Assembly: GCA_003242315.1 (NCBI GenBank)
Contig: QGUY01000047.1
Coordinates: forward strand, 1-18,771
Source: Bacteroidota bacterium
Lineage (GTDB): Bacteria > Bacteroidota > Bacteroidia > Cytophagales > Cyclobacteriaceae
Direction of reading: 5' to 3'
DNA: 18,771 bases
Shown here: one piece after another, positions 1-6,856 of the stretch
How the letters are laid out: each line of letters begins with the position of its first letter
Numbering within the stretch: position 1 is the stretch's first letter
Notes under the pieces: generated by a model
What the model saw: only the letters and a program-made list of their open reading frames with translations
The model's database searches: none
What the model was told of the DNA's origin: nothing
Position numbers and translations under genes: made by a program

Positions 1-6
1 CATATC

Positions 7-267
7 ATGTTTTTCAGATTTTTCTTTACCCGGCTTTCCCTGAAGAAGCAGGTGCAAACCTTGAAGAAAAGGGGCACATTTTTGGGGACCCGCGAAAAGG
101 ACTCGCGCAAGGTGTACATCTACATGCTGACGAACCTGTTTGTGGAGGTGATCTATAAGAATGACGACGTGGAAAACGAACCGGAACAGACGCGGGTGCT
201 GGCGGGTTTGAAACGACTCAACGCCTACCTCGAAACCGAGTTCAAGTCCAGTTTTAATTCTGCCTGA
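7..267 (+). CDS. Small basic protein of unknown function
   Basis: An 86-residue protein that I cannot assign to a named family. The N-terminal third is basic and aromatic (Phe-rich first ten residues, then several Lys/Arg). The middle is hydrophobic (YIYMLTNLFVEVIY) and the C-terminal part is acidic then helical. There is no signal peptide, clear membrane helix or metal motif, so it is probably cytosolic. The ATG at 7 is taken as the start, but the frame is open to the left edge, so an upstream start cannot be excluded. Its TGA at 265-267 lies 14 nt inside the end of sucD on the opposite strand. Clean codon use and a sensible charge pattern suggest a real, probably conserved Bacteroidota gene. 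The function is unknown. Confidence 0.7.
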   Translation: MFFRFFFTRLSLKKQVQTLKKRGTFLGTREKDSRKVYIYMLTNLFVEVIYKNDDVENEPEQTRVLAGLKRLNAYLETEFKSSFNSA

Positions 268-1135
268 GTACCCGGGCCATAGTCTCGCCGATTTCAGCGG
301 GTGACTCCACTACGTGCAATCCGCATTCGGCCATGATCTTCATCTTGGCAGCAGCCGTATCCTCAGCGCCGCCGATGATCGCGCCGGCGTGTCCCATCCG
401 TCTGCCCGGAGGGGCAGTCTGACCTGCGATGAATCCCACAACGGGCTTCTTGTTACCTGTCTCTTTGATCCATCGCGCAGCAACCGGTTCATAATTACCG
501 CCGATCTCTCCGATCATTACGATGGCATCTGTTTCATCGTCGTTCATCAGCATTTCCACCGCCTCCTTTGTTGAGGTTCCTATGATCGGATCCCCGCCAA
601 TACCAATAGCCGTTGAAATTCCCAGACCCGCTTTTACAATTTGATCGGCTGCTTCGTAGGTGAGTGTACCCGACTTTGAAACAATGCCAACACGTCCTTT
701 CTTGAAGACAAATCCTGGCATGATACCAACCTTGGCCTCGCCCGGAGTGATAACGCCCGGACAGTTAGGACCAATGAGCACGACGTCATTCTTTGCCTTG
801 ATGACCTTCTTCACGATCATCATATCTTTAACCGGAATGCCTTCCGTGATGGCGACGATTACCTTAATACCAGAGTCTGCCGCCTCCAGGATGGCATCTG
901 CGGCAAATGCAGGAGGAACAAAGATGATGGAAACGTCAGCGCCAGTCTTTTCGACGGCTTCGCGAAGCGTGTTGAATACCGGCCTGCCAAGGTGCTCGGT
1001 TCCACCTTTCCCCGGCGTGACGCCTCCTACGACGTTAGTGCCGTATTCTATCATCTGACCGGAATGAAAGGTACCTTCGGAACCGGTAAAACCCTGTACT
1101 ACAACTCTGGAATGCTTGTTTACCAATACACTCAT
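254..1135 (-). CDS. sucD: Succinyl-CoA synthetase (succinate-CoA ligase), alpha subunit
   Basis: SucD is the CoA-binding and phosphohistidine-carrying subunit of the TCA-cycle enzyme that interconverts succinyl-CoA and succinate with ADP/GDP phosphorylation. The 293 residues match the family length. The N-terminal Rossmann CoA-binding domain shows GFTGSEG (about 15-21) and GGVTPGKGG (37-45). The ligase domain shows GPNCPGVI (122-129). The active-site histidine is His249 in GHAGAIIGG. The ATG at 1135 is preferred over an upstream in-frame TTG at 1159, because a strong promoter (1157-1188) overlaps that TTG. The beta subunit sucC is not visible. The 3' end overlaps the small plus-strand gene by 14 nt. 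The product of methylmalonyl-CoA mutase, whose chaperone MeaB is encoded nearby, feeds this enzyme. Confidence 0.97.
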   Translation of the reverse strand: MSVLVNKHSRVVVQGFTGSEGTFHSGQMIEYGTNVVGGVTPGKGGTEHLGRPVFNTLREAVEKTGADVSIIFVPPAFAADAILEAADSGIKVIVAITEGIPVKDMMIVKKVIKAKNDVVLIGPNCPGVITPGEAKVGIMPGFVFKKGRVGIVSKSGTLTYEAADQIVKAGLGISTAIGIGGDPIIGTSTKEAVEMLMNDDETDAIVMIGEIGGNYEPVAARWIKETGNKKPVVGFIAGQTAPPGRRMGHAGAIIGGAEDTAAAKMKIMAECGLHVVESPAEIGETMARVLRQN

Positions 1136-1156
1136 GGCGGCTGGATTATGGAAGCA

Positions 1157-1188
1157 CAAAAATAGAATTTAAAAAATTCCAGCCAAAA
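1157..1188 (-). promoter_or_regulatory. Bacteroidota-type promoter of sucD
   Basis: Read on the minus strand, a -33 box TTTTG (1188-1184) is followed by exactly 19 nt and then a -7 box TATTTTTG (1164-1157), matching TAnnTTTG. Transcription would start near 1150, giving a leader of about 15 nt to the ATG at 1135. This is the best-matched promoter in the window and it fixes the sucD start. Confidence 0.75.
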
Positions 1189-1214
1189 CTAGGGGTCAAT
1201 GACCAAAAGGCCAA

Positions 1215-2120
1215 TCAGTATGCCAACGCATTCCGAATGAGGAATTCATTGTACGCGTCTTTGATAGCGTCAACGTCCGGAGCCAGTCGCATAGCACTCT
1301 CATAGGCTGCGATGGCGTCGATGAGGAGCTGGTGTTCCTCGTAGAAACCTGCCAGGATGAGATGATTCAGCGCAGACTCGCCATCCATCGCCGAAAGGAT
1401 GTCGTCAAGTTCTTTCTTTACGGAATCTTGTTGCGCAGGCGCAAGGCGTTTGATAAGATGTTGATCAGAAATGAGTGAGGGGTCGTTCTTCGCCGCCACT
1501 TCAACGAGAATGGCATTTTCCTTTGCCAGTGCGCCTTCTTCCAGGTTCAGCGTCAATGTCGTCTCCGGAGTTTCGATTCGCGACAACACGTCGTCGAACA
1601 TGTTTCGCAGGGTCACTACATAGGGTCCCTTCACCTGGCTTCCATCCCAATTGATTACGGCGATGTTGTTGTATATGCCCGAGTTATGGTTCGGGGGTAG
1701 CGTAAGTCGTATGCCACTGCCTTCTACTGTGCGTTGTACAGCTCCCGTTGCGTTAAGTCGATTCTTCTTGGCCTCCGCGGTGTTGCTGCTGAATGCAAAG
1801 TCGACGTATTTCTTCAGCAATGTAGAGCCACCCGCAACCTGCGAGGTGAGGTCCGGAGACACTTTGTAGCTTCCTGCTTTCTTTATTTCTATCGGCTTTC
1901 CGTCGTGATGTACGAGTCCAACGTATGCGTTATCGGCCAGTCGAATTTCGTCAGTTGCCTTTAAACTCGTTCCTGTCTTGAGGGCTTGCCACTGTGCGCC
2001 TTCCGATCGATACTCGTTGGCACCTTTGCTCACCAGTACGCGAAAGGTGTACTCCTGGCTAAACAACGGTGTAAAAAATAGCAGCATGGACGCGATCAGC
2101 GAAAGGTTCCGGATTTTCAT
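1215..2120 (-). CDS. Secreted FecR-like / TPR protein of unknown role
   Basis: A 301-residue exported protein. Residues 1-22 form a signal peptide (hydrophobic core followed by LFSQ). Residues about 24-95 resemble a FecR-type domain: a Trp after a short strand (W44), then KTGTSLKATDEIRLADNAYVGL, a DGKPIEI turn and a final strand. The middle (150-210) looks like a beta-sandwich, and residues 248-295 read as one or two TPR-like helix pairs (GFYEE...AIAAYESAMRLAP). The ATG at 2120 is chosen because it begins a good signal peptide; an in-frame TTG at 2216 would put a polar extension in front. It lies 104 nt downstream of the CHASE2 gene on the same strand, and the two probably work together at the envelope. 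The FecR assignment rests on fold-level resemblance only. Confidence 0.8.
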   Translation of the reverse strand: MKIRNLSLIASMLLFFTPLFSQEYTFRVLVSKGANEYRSEGAQWQALKTGTSLKATDEIRLADNAYVGLVHHDGKPIEIKKAGSYKVSPDLTSQVAGGSTLLKKYVDFAFSSNTAEAKKNRLNATGAVQRTVEGSGIRLTLPPNHNSGIYNNIAVINWDGSQVKGPYVVTLRNMFDDVLSRIETPETTLTLNLEEGALAKENAILVEVAAKNDPSLISDQHLIKRLAPAQQDSVKKELDDILSAMDGESALNHLILAGFYEEHQLLIDAIAAYESAMRLAPDVDAIKDAYNEFLIRNALAY

Positions 2121-2224
2121 GATGCTGCGAGGTTTGGTTAGAAAACTGTTAAAATAGTCAAAATTCAGCGTTTGGGGAACATTAATACCCGCATACCGCT
2201 TTTGGTAAACCCGCAAATACCCCG

Positions 2225-3529
2225 CTAAGCCGGCTTTCGTGCGAGCACCATACGGTGTTTCAATCGAATGAATGCGTTCTTGACAACGCCCGCGTACACT
2301 TCAAGGGTATCGCCCGCCAGGGCAATAGCCGCAAGGGTAAGGCCCATGTCCATCTTCAGGTTAAACCAATGGAATACGAGCACCATGAGCACCGTGAAGA
2401 GAAATATTTCGATCACCTGGATGAGTTTTGTAATACCGTCGTACCAGTCGGGCAATCGATTCATTATCTGGAGAAAGAGGGCCATATTTAGCACACATAA
2501 TACGAAGGCCATTGCGATCTCTCCCCAATCGGGCATATTGTTGATGTATTCGCCGTGAAGGATCATCGAAACGATGTTTGCGTGAATCACCACACCGAAC
2601 ATATCCGGATTCGCTTTGCCGGCCAGCGTCTGGTTCAACGGTGTATAAAAACGATCAGTCCATGAAGGATCACCCAATTCTGCACCCAGGTATCCGAAAA
2701 TAACGATCTTATCCTTGATCGTTTCAGGTGTGAAATTTTCATTAAAGACATCGTCGACATCAAGGACGTAAAACACGTTCCGATACCTCGGATTATTTTG
2801 TTCAAATCGATCAAACACGTTACCGCGAAAGTTTATCACCTCACTAAAGTTGTCGCGCCTGAGAAAGCGCATGGTCGCGGCCGAATCATAATGCATCGCC
2901 AATTCGACAGCGAACGCGCGGTGCATGCGGCCATCGAGCATAGGCATTTGAGGGTTGAAGGAACGGCAGGTTTTCACATCATCCTGAAACGCAGCATCGG
3001 TATCGAGGTTGGCAAAACCTTCAGCCAACGCGTAGTCGCGAAACATCGGATCGGATCGCTTCAGCGAGTCAAATACCTCCCCGGTGTTGGCAGCCGCCAG
3101 CGAGTCGGTCTGTTCCAGCTTGGTAGCCAATACAACGTTTCCCGCCTCCCGTATGACATAGCTCAGCATCTGGTTGCCAAAGACGTCCTTAAGTTGGGGG
3201 CATGAAACTGTGTCCCGTCCAGCGGGACAGTCGAAGAACATGTCCAGCCCGATGACGCGCGGTTCGTACTTGCTGATAATGCTGATCTGCTCCGCTATCT
3301 CACGCCGCGAAAGGTTGCCGATGTTGACGACTACAATGCTTTCATCGACCCCGGGGTCTTTGCGCAATCCCCAGAACACATAGTCGGTAAGGTCCACATC
3401 GCTGAGTGCCTTGCCAATGGAGTCAAATGCGTTGAAGAAATTCAACTGAGTAATGCGAAAGATGCCCCACATGAGAAAAAATACGAGCAGCGTGGCGAGC
3501 AGGACATCTATCCAAAAGTCCTTTTTCAT
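2225..3529 (-). CDS. CHASE2-domain membrane sensor without output domain
   Basis: A 434-residue membrane protein with the CHASE2 layout. One N-terminal membrane helix (about 8-26) is followed by a large extracytoplasmic domain (about 35-330) and three C-terminal membrane helices (about 336-356, 368-388, 394-412). CHASE2-like features are VVVNIG (67-71 region), YEPRVIGLDMFF (88-99), DKIVIFGYLG (273-282) and GVVIHANIVSMIL (312-324). CHASE2 domains normally sense an external signal for a fused kinase or nucleotide cyclase. Here only about 20 basic residues follow the last helix, so no output domain exists in this polypeptide. Three Cys (101, 110, 188) in the extracytoplasmic part could form a disulfide. 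The downstream FecR-like/TPR gene is a likely partner. It is transcribed divergently from meaB across a 66-nt gap. Confidence 0.88.
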   Translation of the reverse strand: MKKDFWIDVLLATLLVFFLMWGIFRITQLNFFNAFDSIGKALSDVDLTDYVFWGLRKDPGVDESIVVVNIGNLSRREIAEQISIISKYEPRVIGLDMFFDCPAGRDTVSCPQLKDVFGNQMLSYVIREAGNVVLATKLEQTDSLAAANTGEVFDSLKRSDPMFRDYALAEGFANLDTDAAFQDDVKTCRSFNPQMPMLDGRMHRAFAVELAMHYDSAATMRFLRRDNFSEVINFRGNVFDRFEQNNPRYRNVFYVLDVDDVFNENFTPETIKDKIVIFGYLGAELGDPSWTDRFYTPLNQTLAGKANPDMFGVVIHANIVSMILHGEYINNMPDWGEIAMAFVLCVLNMALFLQIMNRLPDWYDGITKLIQVIEIFLFTVLMVLVFHWFNLKMDMGLTLAAIALAGDTLEVYAGVVKNAFIRLKHRMVLARKPA

Positions 3530-3595
3530 GCGATCGGTCTGGAGTAAAGTACTAAATTTAGATATTTAGGACAGGCAATTCATAAACTTCCGGGC

Positions 3596-4588
3596 TTGAC
3601 GTCGTCTGCGTCCACGAATAAACTTCTCGAAGGCATAATCGCCGGGAATCGATCTGCTCTCGCGCGGGCCATCACCCTCATTGAAAGCACGCGTGATGAA
3701 GACAACAACGAGCGCGATGCGTTATTGCAGGCAATCTTACCTCACACGGGTAAGGCTATGCGCGTCGGGATTACAGGTGCACCGGGTGTAGGAAAGAGCA
3801 CACTCATTGAGGCGTTAGGAATGCACCTGGTGTCTGAGGGAAAGAAGGTGGCTGTTCTCACTATTGACCCCAGCAGCAATGTATCAAAGGGAAGTATCCT
3901 GGCGGACAAAACGCGGATGACTTCTCTTTCACGACATGAAAATGCGTTTATCAGGCCGACGGCTTCCGGCGGCGGCACAGGTGGCGTAGCTGCGCATACA
4001 CGCGAGGCCCTGTTGTTGTGTGAGGCGGCAGGCTACGACATTGTTATTGTAGAGACGGTGGGGGTGGGCCAATCGGAAGTGGCTGTGAAGAATATGGTAG
4101 ACTTCTTCCTTCTTCTCATGCTGCCGGGATCCGGCGATGAACTGCAGGGCATGAAAAAGGGCATCGTGGAAATGGCCGACGCGCTCGTCATCACCAAAGC
4201 TGACGGCGATAACGTAGCCCGCGCGGCCCGTGCCCAGGCCGACTTCAGCCACGCGCTTCACCTGTTGCCACCACCGGCTTCGTGGTGGAAGCCCCGCGTC
4301 CTTACCTGCTCATCGGTAACCGGCGATGGTATCGCGGAGATAGCCGCGATGATGGACGACTTTGACAGCCGCGCCCGCGAATCGGGCTACCGCGAATCAA
4401 ATCGCGCCGAACAAAAGATCCACTGGCTGAATGAGACCTTCGAGTTGCTAATTCGCAATGACATCGCCAGGCGCGATCTTCAGGCTACGCGCTCTCAACT
4501 TGAGGAAATGGTACGCAATGATAAGATACCCGTAAGCAAGGCAGCCCGGGAGCTTCTCGCTGCGTATCACAGGTCATTGACCGCATGA
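3596..4588 (+). CDS. meaB: Methylmalonyl-CoA mutase-associated GTPase MeaB (ArgK/LAO family)
   Basis: MeaB is a G3E GTPase that gates adenosylcobalamin loading and protects methylmalonyl-CoA mutase from inactivation. The 330 residues match the family. The P-loop is GAPGVGKS (61-68). The Mg/switch region is DPSSNVSKGSILADKTRM (91-108), where most relatives read TGGSILGDKTRM. G3 is ETVGVGQSE (153-161), followed by PGSGDELQGMKKGI (177-190) and the base-specificity TKAD (200-203). The C-terminal helices (about 255-330) form the usual dimerisation arm. The start is a TTG at 3596: no in-frame ATG or GTG lies between it and the upstream stop at 3545-3547, and the next ATG (residue 55) would remove conserved helices. 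It ends 12 nt from the convergent BtuB-like gene. The mutase genes are not in the window. Confidence 0.95.
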   Translation: MTSSASTNKLLEGIIAGNRSALARAITLIESTRDEDNNERDALLQAILPHTGKAMRVGITGAPGVGKSTLIEALGMHLVSEGKKVAVLTIDPSSNVSKGSILADKTRMTSLSRHENAFIRPTASGGGTGGVAAHTREALLLCEAAGYDIVIVETVGVGQSEVAVKNMVDFFLLLMLPGSGDELQGMKKGIVEMADALVITKADGDNVARAARAQADFSHALHLLPPPASWWKPRVLTCSSVTGDGIAEIAAMMDDFDSRARESGYRESNRAEQKIHWLNETFELLIRNDIARRDLQATRSQLEEMVRNDKIPVSKAARELLAAYHRSLTA

Positions 4589-4600
4589 GCCGGTGACTAT

Positions 4601-6478
4601 CTAAAACCTATACCTCAAACCCGTAGAATAATTCCTTCCCCTTGTCGTATACCCTAACACAGCGGTGAATGATTCATCAAATACGTTGTTGACCGCGCCG
4701 TACCACGTAAGACGATCGTCGGCGAATCCATAGGAAAGGTAAATATCAACGAGCTGATACGCGTCGAGCGTAACTTCCGAGAAGCTGTTGAAGTCGAAGA
4801 TCGTTCGATCCCCGGTATAATTATACTTAATGTCGATCGTACCATGCGGCAGCGGAGAGAACGTAACGCCACCGGTCCATTTGTCCTTAGGTATGCGATA
4901 GAACGATTCAGGCTTGTCAGTATCGACATGAGCATAGTTCACATACGCGGAAAGCCGATCCATTGCCCGGTAACGTAAACCTACCTCAACGCCATCAACC
5001 GTCCGTTCATCAGCCAGGTTTTCATATTTCCCACCGATATAGTTTCCGTCTGAATCGAATTGGCTGACAAAGTCGATTGGATGCGACTCATCGCGTCGGA
5101 ACCATGTAAAGTTCAGCTCCCAGCGTGATCCGCCATATACGGCAAAGCCCGCTTCAATACCCTGTGCCTCTTCGGGGTTGAGATCCTTGTTTCCAAAGAA
5201 AGAATACAGTTGGTAAACAGACGGCGTGACGTAGCTCGTCGATAATGAAGCGAGAACCTTGAATGAAAGACTTCCTCCCGTGGTGAAGTGATACGAGGGG
5301 TTGATGTTATACACGAACTTAGCGCCATAGACATTATGGGTGTTCAATCGGGCACCTGCGTGTACGGAAAGTCCCGACGGCAACTCCGCCAGCAACGAGA
5401 CGTACGGATCAAACATCGTCATGCGGGCCGTATCACCCAACACAACACCTTCTTCATCGAAAGAGAGGCGCTGAAGGTTCAAGCCAACCAATCCCTGAAG
5501 TACAGACGAAAATCGGTGTCGCTGTATAACCTCAGCCTGGATGTTTCTGCCATCGTACGCTGCGGGAAAGTTGCTTTCAAAAGTGCGCTCATTCGTACTG
5601 AGCACGAAGCGCCCCTCAACCTCCCCTTTGCCGTATGTCCATTGCGGATGTATTCCAAAGCGATATTGCTCAAATCGCTGGACGTTAGGCGCGTCAGTAA
5701 ATTCATAATCGTCGTAATCAGCACGAAAACGTTCAAACGCGGCGGAAATGTCGAACTTAAACGCTGAGTCGAATCGGTACCCGGCTTTGGTAAGGACATT
5801 CTGACGACTAAATCCATCATCGTCGAACGTCGCATTCGGATCTTCATCAAGCGCAGCCGAAAATCCTTCAGAGGTGATGTTGCTGCCCGTCACCATGTAC
5901 GACCACCCGGCACTCGTTCCTCCCAGTACTACGTCCTGCTGATACGTGTTATAGGAAGCCACGTCAGCACGAAGGGATCCCGACAAGGGCTTGTCTGCAG
6001 GTTCCTTGAGCTTGATGTTGATCACACCCGCCGCCGCGCCAGTTCCGTAGAGGGTACTGAGGCCACCTTTCAAGACTTCAATGGACTCGATTTGGGACAC
6101 GGGCAGGTACCGCAGGTCGTAGTCTGAATTGACAGACGACGGATCATTGAGCGGAACGCCATCGATCAGTATCAGCGTTTGCTTGTTGCGCGCGCCGCGA
6201 ATAAAGTAACTGATGTTGGTGCCCGGGCTTCCAAAGTTTCCATCCATTTGCAGACCGGGTACTCCATTGAGTATGTCGCCGAGCGATTTTCCCGCGTTGC
6301 GTTCAAGGTCATCTGCAGTAAGTTTATAAATCGTCTTTCCGGATTTCTCCACGGGTACGTCGAACCGTGTGCCGGTGGTCACAACTTCTTTAAGGTACGT
6401 CGTGCTGAGGGAATCCTGGGCATGCGCCATTCCTGCCCACAAGGTTGCCAGAAGGAGGGTAAATGTTTTTGTTCTCAT
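4601..6478 (-). CDS. btuB: TonB-dependent outer-membrane receptor, BtuB-like (cobalamin uptake)
   Basis: A 625-residue outer-membrane receptor. Residues 1-20 form a signal peptide (ending AHAQ). A TonB-box-like LKEVVTTGTR follows near residue 30, then the plug domain (about 40-160) with ILNGVPGLQMDG, FIRGARNKQTLILIDGVP and the IESIEVLKGGLSTLYGTGA motif. The rest is a 22-strand-type barrel that ends in the aromatic YRF typical of the barrel signal. It lacks the N-terminal carboxypeptidase-like domain of SusC proteins, and its size matches BtuB and small siderophore receptors. The substrate assignment rests mainly on the cobalamin riboswitch in its leader (6594-6782) and the divergent BtuF-like gene. 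The ATG at 6478 lies about 115 nt after the aptamer. Expression should fall when B12 is plentiful. Confidence 0.93.
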   Translation of the reverse strand: MRTKTFTLLLATLWAGMAHAQDSLSTTYLKEVVTTGTRFDVPVEKSGKTIYKLTADDLERNAGKSLGDILNGVPGLQMDGNFGSPGTNISYFIRGARNKQTLILIDGVPLNDPSSVNSDYDLRYLPVSQIESIEVLKGGLSTLYGTGAAAGVINIKLKEPADKPLSGSLRADVASYNTYQQDVVLGGTSAGWSYMVTGSNITSEGFSAALDEDPNATFDDDGFSRQNVLTKAGYRFDSAFKFDISAAFERFRADYDDYEFTDAPNVQRFEQYRFGIHPQWTYGKGEVEGRFVLSTNERTFESNFPAAYDGRNIQAEVIQRHRFSSVLQGLVGLNLQRLSFDEEGVVLGDTARMTMFDPYVSLLAELPSGLSVHAGARLNTHNVYGAKFVYNINPSYHFTTGGSLSFKVLASLSTSYVTPSVYQLYSFFGNKDLNPEEAQGIEAGFAVYGGSRWELNFTWFRRDESHPIDFVSQFDSDGNYIGGKYENLADERTVDGVEVGLRYRAMDRLSAYVNYAHVDTDKPESFYRIPKDKWTGGVTFSPLPHGTIDIKYNYTGDRTIFDFNSFSEVTLDAYQLVDIYLSYGFADDRLTWYGAVNNVFDESFTAVLGYTTRGRNYSTGLRYRF

Positions 6479-6530
6479 AGCATTTTTGTTTGAGATGAAA
6501 CACTATGAGCTTTTTGGAAGAAATGAGAAG

Positions 6531-6550
6531 AAAAAACGGAGATCCGTTTT
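6531..6550 (-). terminator. Candidate riboswitch expression-platform terminator
   Basis: In the RNA of the btuB leader, AAAACGG (6550-6544), loop AUCU, CCGUUUU (6539-6533) form a perfect 7-bp hairpin running into six consecutive U (6536-6531). It lies 44 nt after the aptamer and about 53 nt before the start codon, where a B12-controlled transcription terminator would sit. The stem is short and A/U-rich, so the strength is uncertain. Confidence 0.5.
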
Positions 6551-6593
6551 AACTCATCGCCTTTCACCCGAAAGCTCCGATTATGTTGCTAAA

Positions 6594-6782
6594 TGCGGGC
6601 AGGTCTCCTGGCTTTCCACCCCTGCCGGCGGCCTTCCCATTCCGTCGAATGCGGAACAGTGGCTATAGAATTTCCGGCAAGCTATCAGTGGATTACAGTT
6701 GCGGGGACAGCTCCGGCCTTTCACCGGTATTCCCTTTTAATCCTTCGTCCCAGGGATGAGGGCCGAAGGAACCAGCATCCGG
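6594..6782 (-). ncRNA. Cobalamin riboswitch (B12 aptamer)
   Basis: Read on the minus strand, this leader carries the conserved cobalamin-aptamer sequence blocks in order. They are AAGGGAAUACCGGUGAAAGG, CCGGAGCUGUCCCCGCAACU, GCCACUG, GGAAUGGGAAGGC, and the B12-box AAGCCAGGAGACCUGCC at the 3' end. The outer helix closes by AUGC near the 5' end against GCAU at 6594-6597. A TATTTTTG -7 element directly precedes it, so the transcript starts at or just before the aptamer. It regulates the BtuB-like receptor downstream; binding of B12 normally shuts expression off. The boundaries are approximate to a few bases. Confidence 0.97.
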
Positions 6783-6784
6783 GG

Positions 6785-6792
6785 CAAAAATA
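6785..6792 (-). promoter_or_regulatory. -7 promoter element for the riboswitch-btuB transcript
   Basis: TATTTTTG on the minus strand (6792-6785) matches TAnnTTTG exactly, and the aptamer begins just downstream. No TTG is found at the usual -33 distance. That position falls inside the 8-bp tandem repeat at 6801-6832. Confidence 0.6.
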
Positions 6793-6800
6793 ATAAATTG

Positions 6801-6832
6801 TGTTGATGTGTTAATGTGTTGATGTGTTGATG
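6801..6832. repeat. Four tandem copies of an 8-bp repeat (TGTTGATG)
   Basis: Copies lie at 6801-6808, 6809-6816 (one change, TGTTAATG), 6817-6824 and 6825-6832. The array sits between the -7 elements of the divergent btuB-like and btuF-like genes, covering the -33 region of both. Each copy contains a TTG on the plus strand, and the one at 6819-6821 is 22 nt from the btuF-like -7 box. Confidence 0.9.
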
Positions 6833-6843
6833 TTGCGCCTTCA

Positions 6844-6851
6844 TACCTTTG
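6844..6851 (+). promoter_or_regulatory. -7 promoter element for the btuF-like gene
   Basis: TACCTTTG matches TAnnTTTG and lies only 5 nt before the ATG at 6857. The message would therefore be nearly leaderless. It also argues against an upstream ATG at 6824, which would place the promoter inside the coding region. Confidence 0.55.
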
Positions 6852-6856
6852 CCTGC

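Noticed and set aside
2798..3205. Plus-strand open frame of 135 codons inside the CHASE2 gene
   Set aside because: It lies fully antisense to a convincing membrane-protein gene, shows no recognisable domain and has a composition typical of a shadow frame.
3742..4261. Minus-strand frames inside meaB
   Set aside because: They are antisense to P-loop and switch motifs of MeaB and have no independent support.
6594..6782. Possibility that the riboswitch controls the btuF-like gene
   Set aside because: The aptamer is only correct on the minus strand, and the btuF-like gene is divergent with its own -7 element 5 nt before its ATG.
6801..6832. Tandem repeat as a CRISPR remnant
   Set aside because: The units are 8 bp, directly adjacent and have no spacers, and no cas genes are present.
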